Assembly (NCBI RefSeq): GCF_943371865.1
Contig: NZ_CALRWL010000021.1
Span: 1 to 64,000 of the forward strand
Source: Azorhizobium sp943371865
GTDB taxonomy: Bacteria; Pseudomonadota; Alphaproteobacteria; Rhizobiales; Xanthobacteraceae
Length of the DNA stretch: 64,000 nt
Direction of reading: 5' to 3'
In this document: positions 30,307 through 38,862 of the stretch, piece after piece
Numbering within the stretch: position 1 is the first letter of the stretch
Layout of the letters: each line of letters opens with the position of its first letter
Translations under genes and position numbers: made by a program
The notes under the pieces: generated by a model
Databases searched by the model: none
Seen by the model: only the letters and a program-made list of their open reading frames with translations
What the model was told of the DNA's origin: nothing

Positions 30307-30621
30307 TCAATGGGGCCGGCGGACCACCGAATCGGGATCGGCGGGCGGGCTCAAAAGGTCGTGGGCGCGCTGCACGGCGGCGGGCTGAAGCTGGGCATGG
30401 GCGCAGAACACCAGCAGCAGCGGCTCGTCGGACAGGAGGTAGGCCAGAACGCCGGCGCCGAAGTCCGGGCGCCGCGCGGCAGTGCGCAAGCCTGACGGAT
30501 CAAGGCCTGTGGCCTCCAGGAAGCCGGCGATGCGCTCGCCGTCCCCGGCCAGAAAGGACAGGGCGGAGATGGCGATGTCGTCGGCCCGCGCGCGTTCCGC
30601 GGGGCGTTCTTTGATGGGCAT
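30307..30621 (-). CDS. DUF3572 family protein
   Basis: 104 residues. The sequence fits DUF3572, a small helical family restricted to alphaproteobacteria: DDIAISALSFLAGDGERIAG, FLEATGLDPSGLRTAA and FGAGVLAYLLSDEPLLLVF. No function is established. It is the first gene of a minus-strand unit with dinB and is divergent from divK, with about 97 bases between starts that must hold both promoters; this divergent pairing is common in Rhizobiales. Confidence 0.9.
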   Translation of the reverse strand: MPIKERPAERARADDIAISALSFLAGDGERIAGFLEATGLDPSGLRTAARRPDFGAGVLAYLLSDEPLLLVFCAHAQLQPAAVQRAHDLLSPPADPDSVVRRPH

Positions 30622-30718
30622 TTGCGCTTCCGAAACGAATGACGTCTAGCTATCCCATCATGTCCGATCCGCCCGCGCCTGCGAAGCGGCATATGAGACG
30701 GCCCGGGGGGCAAGACAG

Positions 30719-31087
30719 ATGCCGAAGACAGTGATGATTGTGGAAGACAATGAGCTGAACATGAAGCTCTTCCACGATCTGCTGGAGGCCCATGGCTACC
30801 GGACCGTGGAAACCCGCAACGGCATTGAGGCCATGGATCTGGCGCGCGCCCACCAGCCGGACCTGATCCTCATGGATATCCAGTTGCCGGAAGTCTCCGG
30901 GCTGGAGGTCACCAAATGGCTGAAGGCGGATCCGGAGCTGAAGTCGATCCCGGTGGTGGCGGTGACCGCCTTCGCCATGAAGGGCGACGAAGAGCGCATT
31001 CGCGCCGGTGGCTGCGAGGCCTATTTGTCCAAGCCGATCTCGGTCGCCAAGTTCCTGGAGACGGTAAAGCTGTTTGCCGGCGGCTGA
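30719..31087 (+). CDS. divK: Single-domain response regulator DivK
   Basis: 122 residues, a lone receiver domain. The phosphoacceptor is D53 in LILMDIQLPEVSG, acidic pocket residues are E9-D10, and T83 and K105 complete the switch. Wording such as KTVMIVEDNELNMKLFHDLLE and KPISVAKFLETV identifies it as DivK, which signals from the PleC/DivJ kinases to CtrA control in the alphaproteobacterial cell cycle. In many relatives the diguanylate cyclase gene pleD follows directly; here none is found before rpmG. Confidence 0.96.
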   Translation: MPKTVMIVEDNELNMKLFHDLLEAHGYRTVETRNGIEAMDLARAHQPDLILMDIQLPEVSGLEVTKWLKADPELKSIPVVAVTAFAMKGDEERIRAGGCEAYLSKPISVAKFLETVKLFAGG

Positions 31088-31549
31088 GCGGCATCGCCGC
31101 GCGGAGGCCGCCGCTCAAGATCTGGAGCGGATGGCGAATCCTGCCCCTATGGGTCGTACCCCTTTGCTTTCCCGCGCCCTTGGGCTAGCTTCATAGGATG
31201 TTAGGTTCACGGAGCCGATGCGGATCGCCCAATGGCGCGCGCGGTTTCTTCCCTAACCCTACGGAGTGCTCAGGTCCGCCGCATCTCCTGGGTCCGTGGG
31301 GTTCGGCCGGCCGGTGGACGACAACGGGAGGCCTCCCCGTCCGTCCACCGCCGGCCACCTCACCCTTTATCCACACCTTCCGTTCAGCTTCGATTTTTGC
31401 GTGCCGCGCCCGCTTTCGGGCGATGGCATGGGCTTGGCCGACCCCGTGTCTTTTCGCACAGCGCTGGGGTCGTCCTCGGCCGTGCGGATGGAGCGGGGTT
31501 GATTCTGAGTCGCCGGACGCATCGACGGCAGTTGCATTGCGAATCGCCA
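31088..31549. other. Non-coding spacer between divK and rpmG (pleD position)
   Basis: About 460 bases without a credible gene. Reading frames exist on both strands but show no family similarity, no ribosome-binding site and poor amino-acid composition. The stretch is less GC-rich than its surroundings in places and contains a large imperfect hairpin at 31305-31356. A promoter-like area lies near 31160-31200. In related genomes pleD occupies this position. Confidence 0.5.
31305..31356. ncRNA. Large imperfect hairpin in the divK-rpmG spacer
   Basis: A left arm at 31305-31320 (GGCCGGCCGGTGGACG) pairs with 31342-31356 (CGTCCACCGCCGGCC) over 15 base pairs with one bulged C. The enclosed 31324-31340 is itself nearly palindromic around GGCC. 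This is much stronger than chance hairpins in this window and may be a small RNA or a palindromic repeat. No T-run follows on either strand. Confidence 0.35.
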
Positions 31550-31581
31550 AAGAAAAAGGCGCCTCCGGAGGAGGCGCCTTT
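31550..31581 (-). terminator. Intrinsic terminator of rpmG
   Basis: A 12-bp perfect stem (AAAGGCGCCTCC / GGAGGCGCCTTT, 31555-31566 and 31570-31581) with a GGA loop. On the minus strand it is followed by a T-rich run (TTTTTCTTT), a strong intrinsic terminator 30 bases after the rpmG stop. Confidence 0.9.
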
Positions 31582-31612
31582 CAGTCGGTCACAATTGAAA
31601 CCGCGGGTCAGA

Positions 31613-31780
31613 TCACTTGATCTTCGTCTCGCGGAATTCCACGTGCTTCTTCGCCACCGGGTCGTACTTCTTCATCACCAGCTTTTCAGTCTTGGTGCGA
31701 GAGTTCTTCTTCGTGACATAGAACACGCCGGTGTCCGCGGTGGACAGAAGCTTGATCTTAATGGTTGCAGCCTTGGCCAT
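31613..31780 (-). CDS. rpmG: 50S ribosomal protein L33
   Basis: 55 residues, read directly from the minus strand: it begins MAKAATIKIKLLSTADTGVF and ends VEFRETKIK. This is the cysteine-free form of L33, TKKNSRTKTEKLVMKKYDPVAKKH being the family centre. It belongs to the large ribosomal subunit near the E site. An AAGGA motif lies just before the start. A strong terminator follows. A TTGACA sequence inside the end of the upstream MFS gene (31902-31907) could serve as a -35 box, but its -10 partner is weak. Confidence 0.96.
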   Translation of the reverse strand: MAKAATIKIKLLSTADTGVFYVTKKNSRTKTEKLVMKKYDPVAKKHVEFRETKIK

Positions 31781-31886
31781 GGTCGTTCCTTGATGCCGCT
31801 CCGGCGCGCAAGCCGATAAGGTCGGTTGCGGGAAAAGAATTACGGACGCGCTGCCGGTACGGCGGCTCGTGAGCGCGGAAATTCCC

Positions 31887-33080
31887 TCATTGTCCCGGAA
31901 TTGTCAACCCTTCGCGCCGCCGCTCGAAGCTGAGGCGCCCTGCCACCACCAGCACATACATGCCGAGCATGCCCGCCACCACATAGGCAAAGCCGTAGGG
32001 GTTGTAGGCATCCATGCCGAAGCCCACCAGCGGCGGGCCGACGATGAGGCCGACCGAGTACAGCATGACAAAGGCGGCGTTGGCGGCTGCCAGATCCGCG
32101 CCGTGAAAACGCTCGCCCAGATGCGCGAGACCCACCGTATAGAGGCTGCCGACGATGCCGGTGGCCAGGAATACCGCCACCTTGAACTCCAGCGTGTGCA
32201 CCGCCAGGAACGGCAGCACCAGGGCGCCGACGGTTCCGAACAAAGCGCAGACCAGTAGCAGAAAGCGCCGGTCGATCTTGTCGCTCACCAGCCCCAGGGG
32301 GATCTGGAACGCCACATTGCCCAGCACGGCGATGGTCAGCAGCAAAGAGGCGTCCGTGTCGGACAGGCCGAGTCGCACCCCGTAGAGGGGCAGAAAGCTC
32401 ATCACCGCCGTCTCGATGGCGCCGAAAATGAACGCCGCAAGCGTGGCAATGGGCGAGCGGCGCACGAAGCCCAGCACGCCGTGATGGTCGTCCTCATGGA
32501 TGGTGGGCGTCATGCCCCGGGCCATCAGAATGGGGATAGCACCCAGCGACAGCACCACGGCACCAGCCAAATAAGGCGCCCAGCCCCGCGCGCCCAAGAG
32601 CCCGAGAATCAGTGGCCCCATGGCCGCACCGATGGACAGAGCGGTGGCGTAGATGCCCATCACCAGTCCGCGCCGGTGCGGCGGAGCGACCGCATTGATC
32701 CAGAATTCGCTCACCGCGAACAGAATGCAGAGCGCCGCGCCGAAGGCGAACCGCAGCGGGAACCACATGACGAAAGAGGGGATCGCCTTGAACCCGACCA
32801 GGGTCAAAGCGGTCACCGCGATCGCCAGGGTCAGCAGCATGCGCACGCCGATCTTGCGCACCAGCAGCGGCACGAACGGGGCGGTGAAGATGGTGGCGAT
32901 GCCCGCCACCGCCGTATTCACGCCGATCCAGGTGTTGGAGATGCCGCGGCTTTCCAGTTCCAGCGCCAGCAGCGGGATGGACAGGCTAATGCCGATTCCG
33001 ACCACCGAGACGGCGGAAATGGCGGCAGTGATGGACGCAGACCGGCTCGCGCGCGCGATGGGCCGCTCGGGGGCGTGCAT
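31887..33080 (-). CDS. MFS transporter (UMF2/YcaD-like)
   Basis: 397 residues, twelve helices. The N terminus GIGISLSIPLLALELESRGI and GVNTAVAGIATIFTAPFVP, then SEFWINAVAPPHRRGLVMGIYATALSIGAA, fit the YcaD-like group of MFS proteins. Substrate unknown. It sits just upstream of rpmG on the same strand, an order kept in other Rhizobiales, so it is probably a stable housekeeping resident rather than an accessory gene. Confidence 0.9.
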   Translation of the reverse strand: MHAPERPIARASRSASITAAISAVSVVGIGISLSIPLLALELESRGISNTWIGVNTAVAGIATIFTAPFVPLLVRKIGVRMLLTLAIAVTALTLVGFKAIPSFVMWFPLRFAFGAALCILFAVSEFWINAVAPPHRRGLVMGIYATALSIGAAMGPLILGLLGARGWAPYLAGAVVLSLGAIPILMARGMTPTIHEDDHHGVLGFVRRSPIATLAAFIFGAIETAVMSFLPLYGVRLGLSDTDASLLLTIAVLGNVAFQIPLGLVSDKIDRRFLLLVCALFGTVGALVLPFLAVHTLEFKVAVFLATGIVGSLYTVGLAHLGERFHGADLAAANAAFVMLYSVGLIVGPPLVGFGMDAYNPYGFAYVVAGMLGMYVLVVAGRLSFERRREGLTIPGQ

Positions 33081-33198
33081 GAAGACCTCAGAACCTCGGC
33101 AGGCGTTGGGACGCCCGTGTCAACGTCAACGGGATGGCGGTGCAGGCGGCGTTCAACTTTGGACACAACCCAACGTGGCTTTAGCCACGCGCGGCGGC

Positions 33199-33948
33199 CT
33201 AGTCGAGCAATGCCCGGACGAAGCGTCCGCGCTGCATGGAATAAAACGGCACCGGATCGCGCCGGCGCAGTCCCGCCTCGATCCGCGCGCCCACTTCCTG
33301 AAGTACGACGCGGGTGATGGTGGGAAGTTCCGCCGCCTCCGTCTCCGCAATGGTGAGCCAGCGCAGCTCGATAAGCTCCGATTGCGGCCCCACCATGCCC
33401 TCCACCCGGGCGCCCACGTCCTTGACGTCAGCCAGGAAGAAGCGGGTATCGAACCGCTTCGGTCGGCGCGGCGGCGTGATCGCCCGCAGCACGAAGGTGA
33501 GGGATTCCAGATTGGGATAGACCCCGTGCTCGGCGAAGGCCTGCCATTCGCCGGCGGGCGCCGCGGGTGCGCCGGCCTCGGTGGTGCCGATCAAAAGCCC
33601 GGTTTCCTCATAGGTTTCGCGGATCGCCGCCGCGGCCACGGCGCGGGCACGGCCGAGGGTCGGGCGCTGGACCCCGGCCATGAGCCGGCGCTCGCTATCC
33701 CCATCCAGCATGCCGAACACCGGCATGGCGCGATCGCACGCTTCAACCCGTCCGCCGGGGAAGACGAACACATTGGGCATGAAGCGGTGGCTGGGATGAC
33801 GCAGGCCCATGAGAATGCGGGGCGTCTTGCCGCTGCGATCCACCAGGATCAGCGAGGCGGCGTCGCGCGGGCGCACGTTGGGGTGGGTCTGGTTGCGCTC
33901 GCTGGCGGTGAGGCGTGCGGCGAGGTCCGGTTCTGCGGTTTCGGTCAT
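33199..33948 (-). CDS. NUDIX hydrolase (Nudt7/19-like)
   Basis: 249 residues. The half-box AIRETYEETGLLIG carries the metal-binding glutamates, while the glycine-led first half of the classical Nudix box is separated by an insertion, as in CoA-pyrophosphatase-like Nudt7/Nudt19 proteins. N-terminal RDAASLILVDRSG and FMPNVFVFPGGRVE also fit that group. It probably cleaves a nucleoside diphosphate derivative such as CoA. It lies 10 bases after DUF983 in the rnr operon. Confidence 0.92.
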   Translation of the reverse strand: MTETAEPDLAARLTASERNQTHPNVRPRDAASLILVDRSGKTPRILMGLRHPSHRFMPNVFVFPGGRVEACDRAMPVFGMLDGDSERRLMAGVQRPTLGRARAVAAAAIRETYEETGLLIGTTEAGAPAAPAGEWQAFAEHGVYPNLESLTFVLRAITPPRRPKRFDTRFFLADVKDVGARVEGMVGPQSELIELRWLTIAETEAAELPTITRVVLQEVGARIEAGLRRRDPVPFYSMQRGRFVRALLD

Positions 33949-33958
33949 GGGGCTGCGG

Positions 33959-34414
33959 TCATGGGGCCGGAGGAGTCTTGGCGCTCGGGCCGGTGACGGC
34001 GAGGGCTGGGGCGGGTTGGCATTCGGGGCTGGCGGGATCGAAGCCGTGCATGCGCAGGGCCCATTGCAGGCCGATCAGCCCGCCCTTCATCATCGGCAGC
34101 AGAATGAGGCTGAGCACCAGGGTCAGCGGCATCCACAGCACCAGATGCACCCACACCTCGGGCCGGTAGATCTCCTCCACCAGCACCAGCAGCGGCACGA
34201 TGATGTGGCCCAGCACCAGGATCACCGCATAAGGCGGGGCATCGTCGGCGCGGTGGTGATAGAGCGCCTCGCCGCAGGAGGGGCAGTGGTCGGCCACCTT
34301 GAGATAGCGCGGGAAGATGGCGCCGACGCCGCACTGCGGGCAGCGGCAGCGCAGGCCGCGCCCGATGGCGCTGGCGACGCTGCGCTGCTCATCCACATAG
34401 GTCTTCATGGTCAT
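33959..34414 (-). CDS. DUF983 membrane protein
   Basis: 151 residues. An N-terminal zinc-ribbon-like part (C23, C25, C28 and C44, C47: RCRCPQCGVGAIFPRYLKV and CPSCGEALYHH) is followed by two transmembrane helices (VILVLGHIIVPLLVLVEEIY and LVLWMPLTLVLSLILLPMM). DUF983 is found downstream of rnr in many alphaproteobacteria; function unknown. The start ATG overlaps the rnr stop (ATGA), indicating coupling. Confidence 0.92.
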   Translation of the reverse strand: MTMKTYVDEQRSVASAIGRGLRCRCPQCGVGAIFPRYLKVADHCPSCGEALYHHRADDAPPYAVILVLGHIIVPLLVLVEEIYRPEVWVHLVLWMPLTLVLSLILLPMMKGGLIGLQWALRMHGFDPASPECQPAPALAVTGPSAKTPPAP

Positions 34415-36978
34415 CAGCGTTTGCGTCCCTTGGGCGGTCGTGACTTCGGTGGCCGGGCCTTGCGCGAACGGGTGGACACCGGCCCGGAACCCTCCGGGTC
34501 ACCGTGCGTGGTTGGTTCCGCCGCCGCGTGGGGCGGTGCGGCGCGGCCGGGGCCGCGCTTGGTGGCACCGGCCTTGGTCGATGGCGCCCGTCCGGGCGCC
34601 GCCTTGCCGGGGCGCCCGAACCCCGGCTTGCCGGGGCGGGCGCGGCCGGGCGTGAACTTGCCGCGGCCCTTCCCCACATAGGAACCTTCACTGAGAAGTT
34701 CAAACCGCAACGCCCCGGCCACGGGTGCCGCCTCCACCAACTTGACTTCCACCCGGTCGCCGATGCGGTGCATTTCGCCGCTGCGGTCGCCCACCAGGGC
34801 CTGGCGGGTCTCGTCGAAGCGATAATAATCCTGGCCGATGGTGGCGGCGGGCACGAAGCCGTCGGCGCCGGTCTCATCCAGGCACACGAACAGGCCGGCC
34901 TTGGTGGCCCCCGTCACCCGCGCGGTAAAGGTGGCGCCGATCTGGTCCGCCAGATGATGGGCGATGAGCCGGTCTACGGTCTCGCGCTCCGCCGCCATGG
35001 CGCGCCGTTCGGTCGCGGATATGTCCGCGGCCACTTCCGCCAGCATCTCGACGGTGGTGTTGGCGGGCAAAGCATCCTCTTCGCCCCCCAGCGTGCGCAC
35101 CAGACCGCGATGCACGATCAGATCCGCATAGCGCCGGATCGGCGAGGTGAAATGGGCGTAGCGGCGCAGGTTGAGGCCGAAATGGCCGTAGTTTTCCGGC
35201 GAATACTCCGCCTGCGACTGGCTGCGCAGGATCACCTGATTGACCATGGGCGCGGAATCCGTGCCCACCACCTGGGCCAGGATGCGGTTGAAATCCGATG
35301 GCCGCACCTGATCGGACTTGGTCAGGGTGATGTCGAGGGTGGCCAGGAATTCCCGCAGGCTGGAGAGCTTGGCCAGCGTCGGCCCGTCATGGACGCGGAA
35401 GATCAGCGGGATCTTCTTCTGCTCCAGCGTCTCGGCGGCGGCCACATTGGCCAGGATCATGAACTCCTCGATCAGCCGATGGGCATCGAGGCGGGGCGGC
35501 ACGATCACCTTGTCCACGGTGCCGTCCGCCTTCAGCACGATCTTGCGCTCGGGCAGGTCCAGGTCCAGCGGCTGGCGATTGTCGCGGGCCTGCTTCACGC
35601 AGGCATAAGCGGCATAGAGCGGGCGCAGCACCCCCTCCAGCAGCACGCTGGTGGTGTCGTCCGGCTGGCCGTCCATCGCCGCCTGGGCCTGGGCATAAGC
35701 GAGCTTGGCCGCCGAACGCATCAGGATGCGGTGGAAGGTATGGTGCTTCTTGCGCCCGTCCTTGCCGATGACCATGCGCACCGCCAGCGCCGGACGGTCC
35801 TCCAGGGGACGCAGCGAGCACAGGTCGTTGGAGATCCGCTCGGGCAGCATCGGCACGACGCGATCGGGGAAATAGACCGAATTGCCGCGCAGCAGCGCCT
35901 CGCGGTCGAGCGCGGTGCCGGGGAGGATGTAGGAGGCCACGTCGGCGATGGCGACCGTGACGATGAAGCCGCCCGCATTGTCCGGGTCCGGGTCGGGCAA
36001 AGCGTGGACGGCGTCGTCATGGTCCTTGGCGTCTGCGGGATCGATGGTCAGCAGCGGCAGGTCGCGCCAGTCCTCGCGGCCCTTGGCGCTCACCGGCCTG
36101 GCGGCTTCGGCCTCCGCCATCACCGCGCGGGGAAACACATTGGGAATGCCGTGGGCGTGGATGGCCACCAGGCTGATGGCCTTCTCCGACGCCAGCGAAC
36201 CGAGCCGGTCCTTCACCCGCACAGTCGGCAGACCGAACACCCGCTGGTGGGTCAGCTCCACGGAAACCAGATCGCCGTCCTTGGCGTCGTTCTCGGCCCC
36301 GGGCGGCACCAGCATCTCGCGGCCGAGGTTCTTCTTGTCGATGGGAATGATGCGCCCGCCGCCCTCGGGCATGGCGCGGAACACCCCCAGGGAGTGCTTG
36401 CGCGCCTTTTCCAGCAGCTTGATCACCTGGCCGGAATAGCCGACGCCCTCTTCGGGATCGTCCGGCTCGACCCGCACCAGAACCCGGTCGGAAAGGCCGG
36501 GCGCCGGGCCGCGGCCGCGTTCCGCCGGCTTCAGCAGGATCCGCGGGGCCTCGCCATGGGCGTCCTGATCCCATTCCACCGGGGTGGCGATGAGTTCGCC
36601 ATCGGCGTCGCGGGAGGTGATGTCCGCCAGAACCACATTGGGCAAGGTGCCGGGCACATGCACCTTGCGGCGGCGCTGATCGACCACCCCCTCGTCCTTC
36701 AGGTCGCGCAGCAGGGCTTTCAGTTCCATCTTCTGCGCGGCCCCGAGGCCGAAGGCGCGGGCGATATCGCGCTTGTCCACCGCCCCGCTCTGGGTGGCGA
36801 TGAAGGCGATGACCTCTTCCTTGCTCGGCAGCACGCCAGCGCGCTTGGGCGGATGCTCGCCGGGGCGCAGGCGTGAGCGGCGGGAGGGGGCGGAAGGCGA
36901 GCGGCCGGGGCCGGAAGGACGTTTGGGCAAGAGCGGTTCCCGTGAGCCGGGACCAACGTGGAACGTCGGGTCAGGCAT
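34414..36978 (-). CDS. rnr: Ribonuclease R
   Basis: 854 residues. N-terminal winged-helix region (about 50-110, LPSKEEVIAFIATQSGAVDK), cold-shock domains, RNB catalytic domain with TIDPADAKDHDDAVHA carrying the metal-binding aspartates, RRYADLIVHRGLVR, and an S1 domain (FTARVTGATKAGLFVCLDET). The last 85 residues are a Lys/Arg/Pro/Gly-rich disordered tail. RNase R degrades structured RNA from the 3' end. The start MPDPTFHVGP at 36978 has only a weak ribosome-binding motif; an in-frame ATG at 37050 would add 24 residues of unlikely sequence. Confidence 0.96.
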   Translation of the reverse strand: MPDPTFHVGPGSREPLLPKRPSGPGRSPSAPSRRSRLRPGEHPPKRAGVLPSKEEVIAFIATQSGAVDKRDIARAFGLGAAQKMELKALLRDLKDEGVVDQRRRKVHVPGTLPNVVLADITSRDADGELIATPVEWDQDAHGEAPRILLKPAERGRGPAPGLSDRVLVRVEPDDPEEGVGYSGQVIKLLEKARKHSLGVFRAMPEGGGRIIPIDKKNLGREMLVPPGAENDAKDGDLVSVELTHQRVFGLPTVRVKDRLGSLASEKAISLVAIHAHGIPNVFPRAVMAEAEAARPVSAKGREDWRDLPLLTIDPADAKDHDDAVHALPDPDPDNAGGFIVTVAIADVASYILPGTALDREALLRGNSVYFPDRVVPMLPERISNDLCSLRPLEDRPALAVRMVIGKDGRKKHHTFHRILMRSAAKLAYAQAQAAMDGQPDDTTSVLLEGVLRPLYAAYACVKQARDNRQPLDLDLPERKIVLKADGTVDKVIVPPRLDAHRLIEEFMILANVAAAETLEQKKIPLIFRVHDGPTLAKLSSLREFLATLDITLTKSDQVRPSDFNRILAQVVGTDSAPMVNQVILRSQSQAEYSPENYGHFGLNLRRYAHFTSPIRRYADLIVHRGLVRTLGGEEDALPANTTVEMLAEVAADISATERRAMAAERETVDRLIAHHLADQIGATFTARVTGATKAGLFVCLDETGADGFVPAATIGQDYYRFDETRQALVGDRSGEMHRIGDRVEVKLVEAAPVAGALRFELLSEGSYVGKGRGKFTPGRARPGKPGFGRPGKAAPGRAPSTKAGATKRGPGRAAPPHAAAEPTTHGDPEGSGPVSTRSRKARPPKSRPPKGRKR

Positions 36979-37310
36979 TATGGCGGCGTTAACCTCGCCC
37001 CCGAGGAGGCAAGAAAACAACGGGCGATGGTCGCCCTGGACTGTCTTCAAGGCTAGAGCACGATCGATGGCAGTTCAAAGGCAATCGGATCCACAGTCCG
37101 GCACCGGCATCGGCGCAGGTGGTGGCGCGGCATGGGGCCGGAATGTGGCGGCGCCCCGACCCGCGCGCATGGCGAGCGCCCCGGCCATGCGGGATACGCC
37201 TTGAACCCGTTGAGATCCTGCGAGAAACTACGCAAGCCATCAAACCCCACCCATGTGTGGTGCGGACCGCCCGTCGGTGCGGCCGGCTCCCCCAGTTCCC
37301 CGAGGCCGTC
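36979..37310. other. Divergent intergenic region between rnr and an MFS gene
   Basis: About 330 bases holding the 5' regions of both genes. I see no gene. Around 37052-37092 the stretch beginning CTAGAGCACGATCGATGG resembles one arm of the palindromic AGAGCATGATC-type intergenic repeats known in Rhizobiales, but the second arm is degenerate. Confidence 0.3.
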
Positions 37311-38813
37311 ATGACCCCGAATGCCGTCGGTGCGCCGCTGGATCATTCCGAGATTCGCGCCATCATCATCGGCATCATGCTGGCGATGCTTTTGGCCTCC
37401 CTCGACCAGACCATCGTTGCCACGGCGCTTCCCACCATCGGCGCCGATCTGCACGATTTCGAAAATCTGTCCTGGGTGGTGACCGCCTATCTCATCACCT
37501 CCACCGCCGTGACACCGCTCTATGGCAAGCTCAGCGACGTCCATGGACGCCGCGCCATGATGCTGGTGGCGATCACGGTCTTTTCCATCGGCTCCCTGGT
37601 GTGTGCCCTGGCGCCGAACATGCTGGCGCTCATCCTGGCGCGCGGGCTTCAGGGGCTGGGCGGCGGCGGGCTGATTTCCCTGGCCCAGACCATCATCGCC
37701 GACGTGGTGTCGCCAAAGGAGCGGGGGCGCTACCAGGGCTATATCGCCAGCGTGTTCATGGCCAGCAGCCTCGGCGGCCCGGTGCTGGGCGGCGTGCTGG
37801 CGGAGCATGTGCACTGGTCGATGATCTTCTGGATCAATCTGCCCTTGGGTCTCGCCGCTTTCCTGATGACCGACCGCCTGCTGCGCCGCCTGCCGCGCCA
37901 TGATCGCAAGGCCAAGGTGGACCTGCTGGGCGCGGTGCTGATGATCGTGGCAACGGTCTGCCTGCTGCTGGCCCTGACCTGGGGTGGCGTGCGCTATCGT
38001 TGGGACGCGGTGCAGATATTGGCGCTCGGCGCTGCCGCGGCGGTGTTCGCCATCGGCTTTGTCTGGCGCATCGCGACGGCGGAGGAGCCGTTCCTGCCGC
38101 TGGCCATTCTGCTGCATCCGGTGGTGGCGTGCGGCACCATCGCCGCTTTGCTGACCATGGGCACGCTGATCGCCCTGTCCATCAACGTGCCGCTCTATTT
38201 CGAGACCGTGCGCGGCCTCACCGCCAGCCAGTCGGGGCTGGGGCTGATCCCGCTCATGGGCGGAGTGGTGCTGGGGTCGTGGCTCTCGGGGCGGGCGCTG
38301 GCGCGGTTCACCCATTACAAGCGCAGCGCCATCGCCGGCCTGTGCACGTCCATCGCCGGCCTGCTGCTGCTGGCCGTGGGGCCGGAACTGCTGCCGCTCA
38401 CCGTGCTGGCGGTGGTGTTCGGCCTGATGGGCATGGGCATCGGCTGCCTGCTGCCGGTGACTACCGTGTCGATCCAGAATGCGGTGATGCCCTGGCAGAT
38501 GGGCACGGCCACCGGCGCCATGAATTTCTTCCGCTCGCTGGGGTCAGCGGTGCTGGTGGCAGTATTTGGCGCCGTGCTGATGGCTGCGCTCGGCATCGTG
38601 CCCGGCCAGGGGGATGTGGCCAAGCTCGTCACCGGCTCCGATGCGGCCGGGCTGATCCATGCCTTCCGGCTGGTGTTCGGCTGCGCCGCCGGATGCCTGA
38701 CGCTGGCGCTCTGTGCGCTGCTGGCCATGGAGGAGCGCCCGTTGCGCACCAATGTGCGCAAGCATGCGGAAGACACCAGCGCGGAAGAATTGGTGGCCGG
38801 CGCGGCGGAATAG
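37311..38813 (+). CDS. DHA2-family MFS transporter (14-TM, EmrB/QacA type)
   Basis: 500 residues, about fourteen helices. Family marks: LAMLLASLDQTIVATALPTIG in helix 1, TAYLITSTAVTPLYGKLSDVHGRR as motif A, and motif C-like GGPVLGGVLAEHVHWSMIFWINLPLG. It likely exports hydrophobic drugs or lipids by proton antiport. The ATG at 37311 is chosen because the first helix then begins normally; the frame is open further upstream to 37119. It is on the opposite strand between topA and rnr, which are adjacent in many relatives, so it looks inserted. Base composition does not differ clearly from neighbours. Confidence 0.92.
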   Translation: MTPNAVGAPLDHSEIRAIIIGIMLAMLLASLDQTIVATALPTIGADLHDFENLSWVVTAYLITSTAVTPLYGKLSDVHGRRAMMLVAITVFSIGSLVCALAPNMLALILARGLQGLGGGGLISLAQTIIADVVSPKERGRYQGYIASVFMASSLGGPVLGGVLAEHVHWSMIFWINLPLGLAAFLMTDRLLRRLPRHDRKAKVDLLGAVLMIVATVCLLLALTWGGVRYRWDAVQILALGAAAAVFAIGFVWRIATAEEPFLPLAILLHPVVACGTIAALLTMGTLIALSINVPLYFETVRGLTASQSGLGLIPLMGGVVLGSWLSGRALARFTHYKRSAIAGLCTSIAGLLLLAVGPELLPLTVLAVVFGLMGMGIGCLLPVTTVSIQNAVMPWQMGTATGAMNFFRSLGSAVLVAVFGAVLMAALGIVPGQGDVAKLVTGSDAAGLIHAFRLVFGCAAGCLTLALCALLAMEERPLRTNVRKHAEDTSAEELVAGAAE

Positions 38814-38830
38814 CGCCGCTCCGGGATGCG

Positions 38831-38850
38831 CCGGCGCCCAGGGGCGCCGG
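38831..38850. terminator. Hairpin between convergent MFS and topA genes
   Basis: An 8-bp perfect GC stem (CCGGCGCC / GGCGCCGG) with a CAGG loop lies between the two convergent stops. No T-run on either side, so function as a terminator is uncertain. Confidence 0.4.
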
Positions 38851-38862
38851 TCGCGTGCCTTG

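Noticed and set aside
31191..31620. Overlapping reading frames of about 120-140 codons on both strands between divK and rpmG
   Set aside because: No ribosome-binding site, no family similarity and odd composition; treated as non-coding.
37053..38315. Minus-strand frame of 420 codons opposite the DHA2 carrier
   Set aside because: Sequence is His/Gln/Asp-rich shadow of a membrane protein gene; the plus-strand MFS motifs are decisive.
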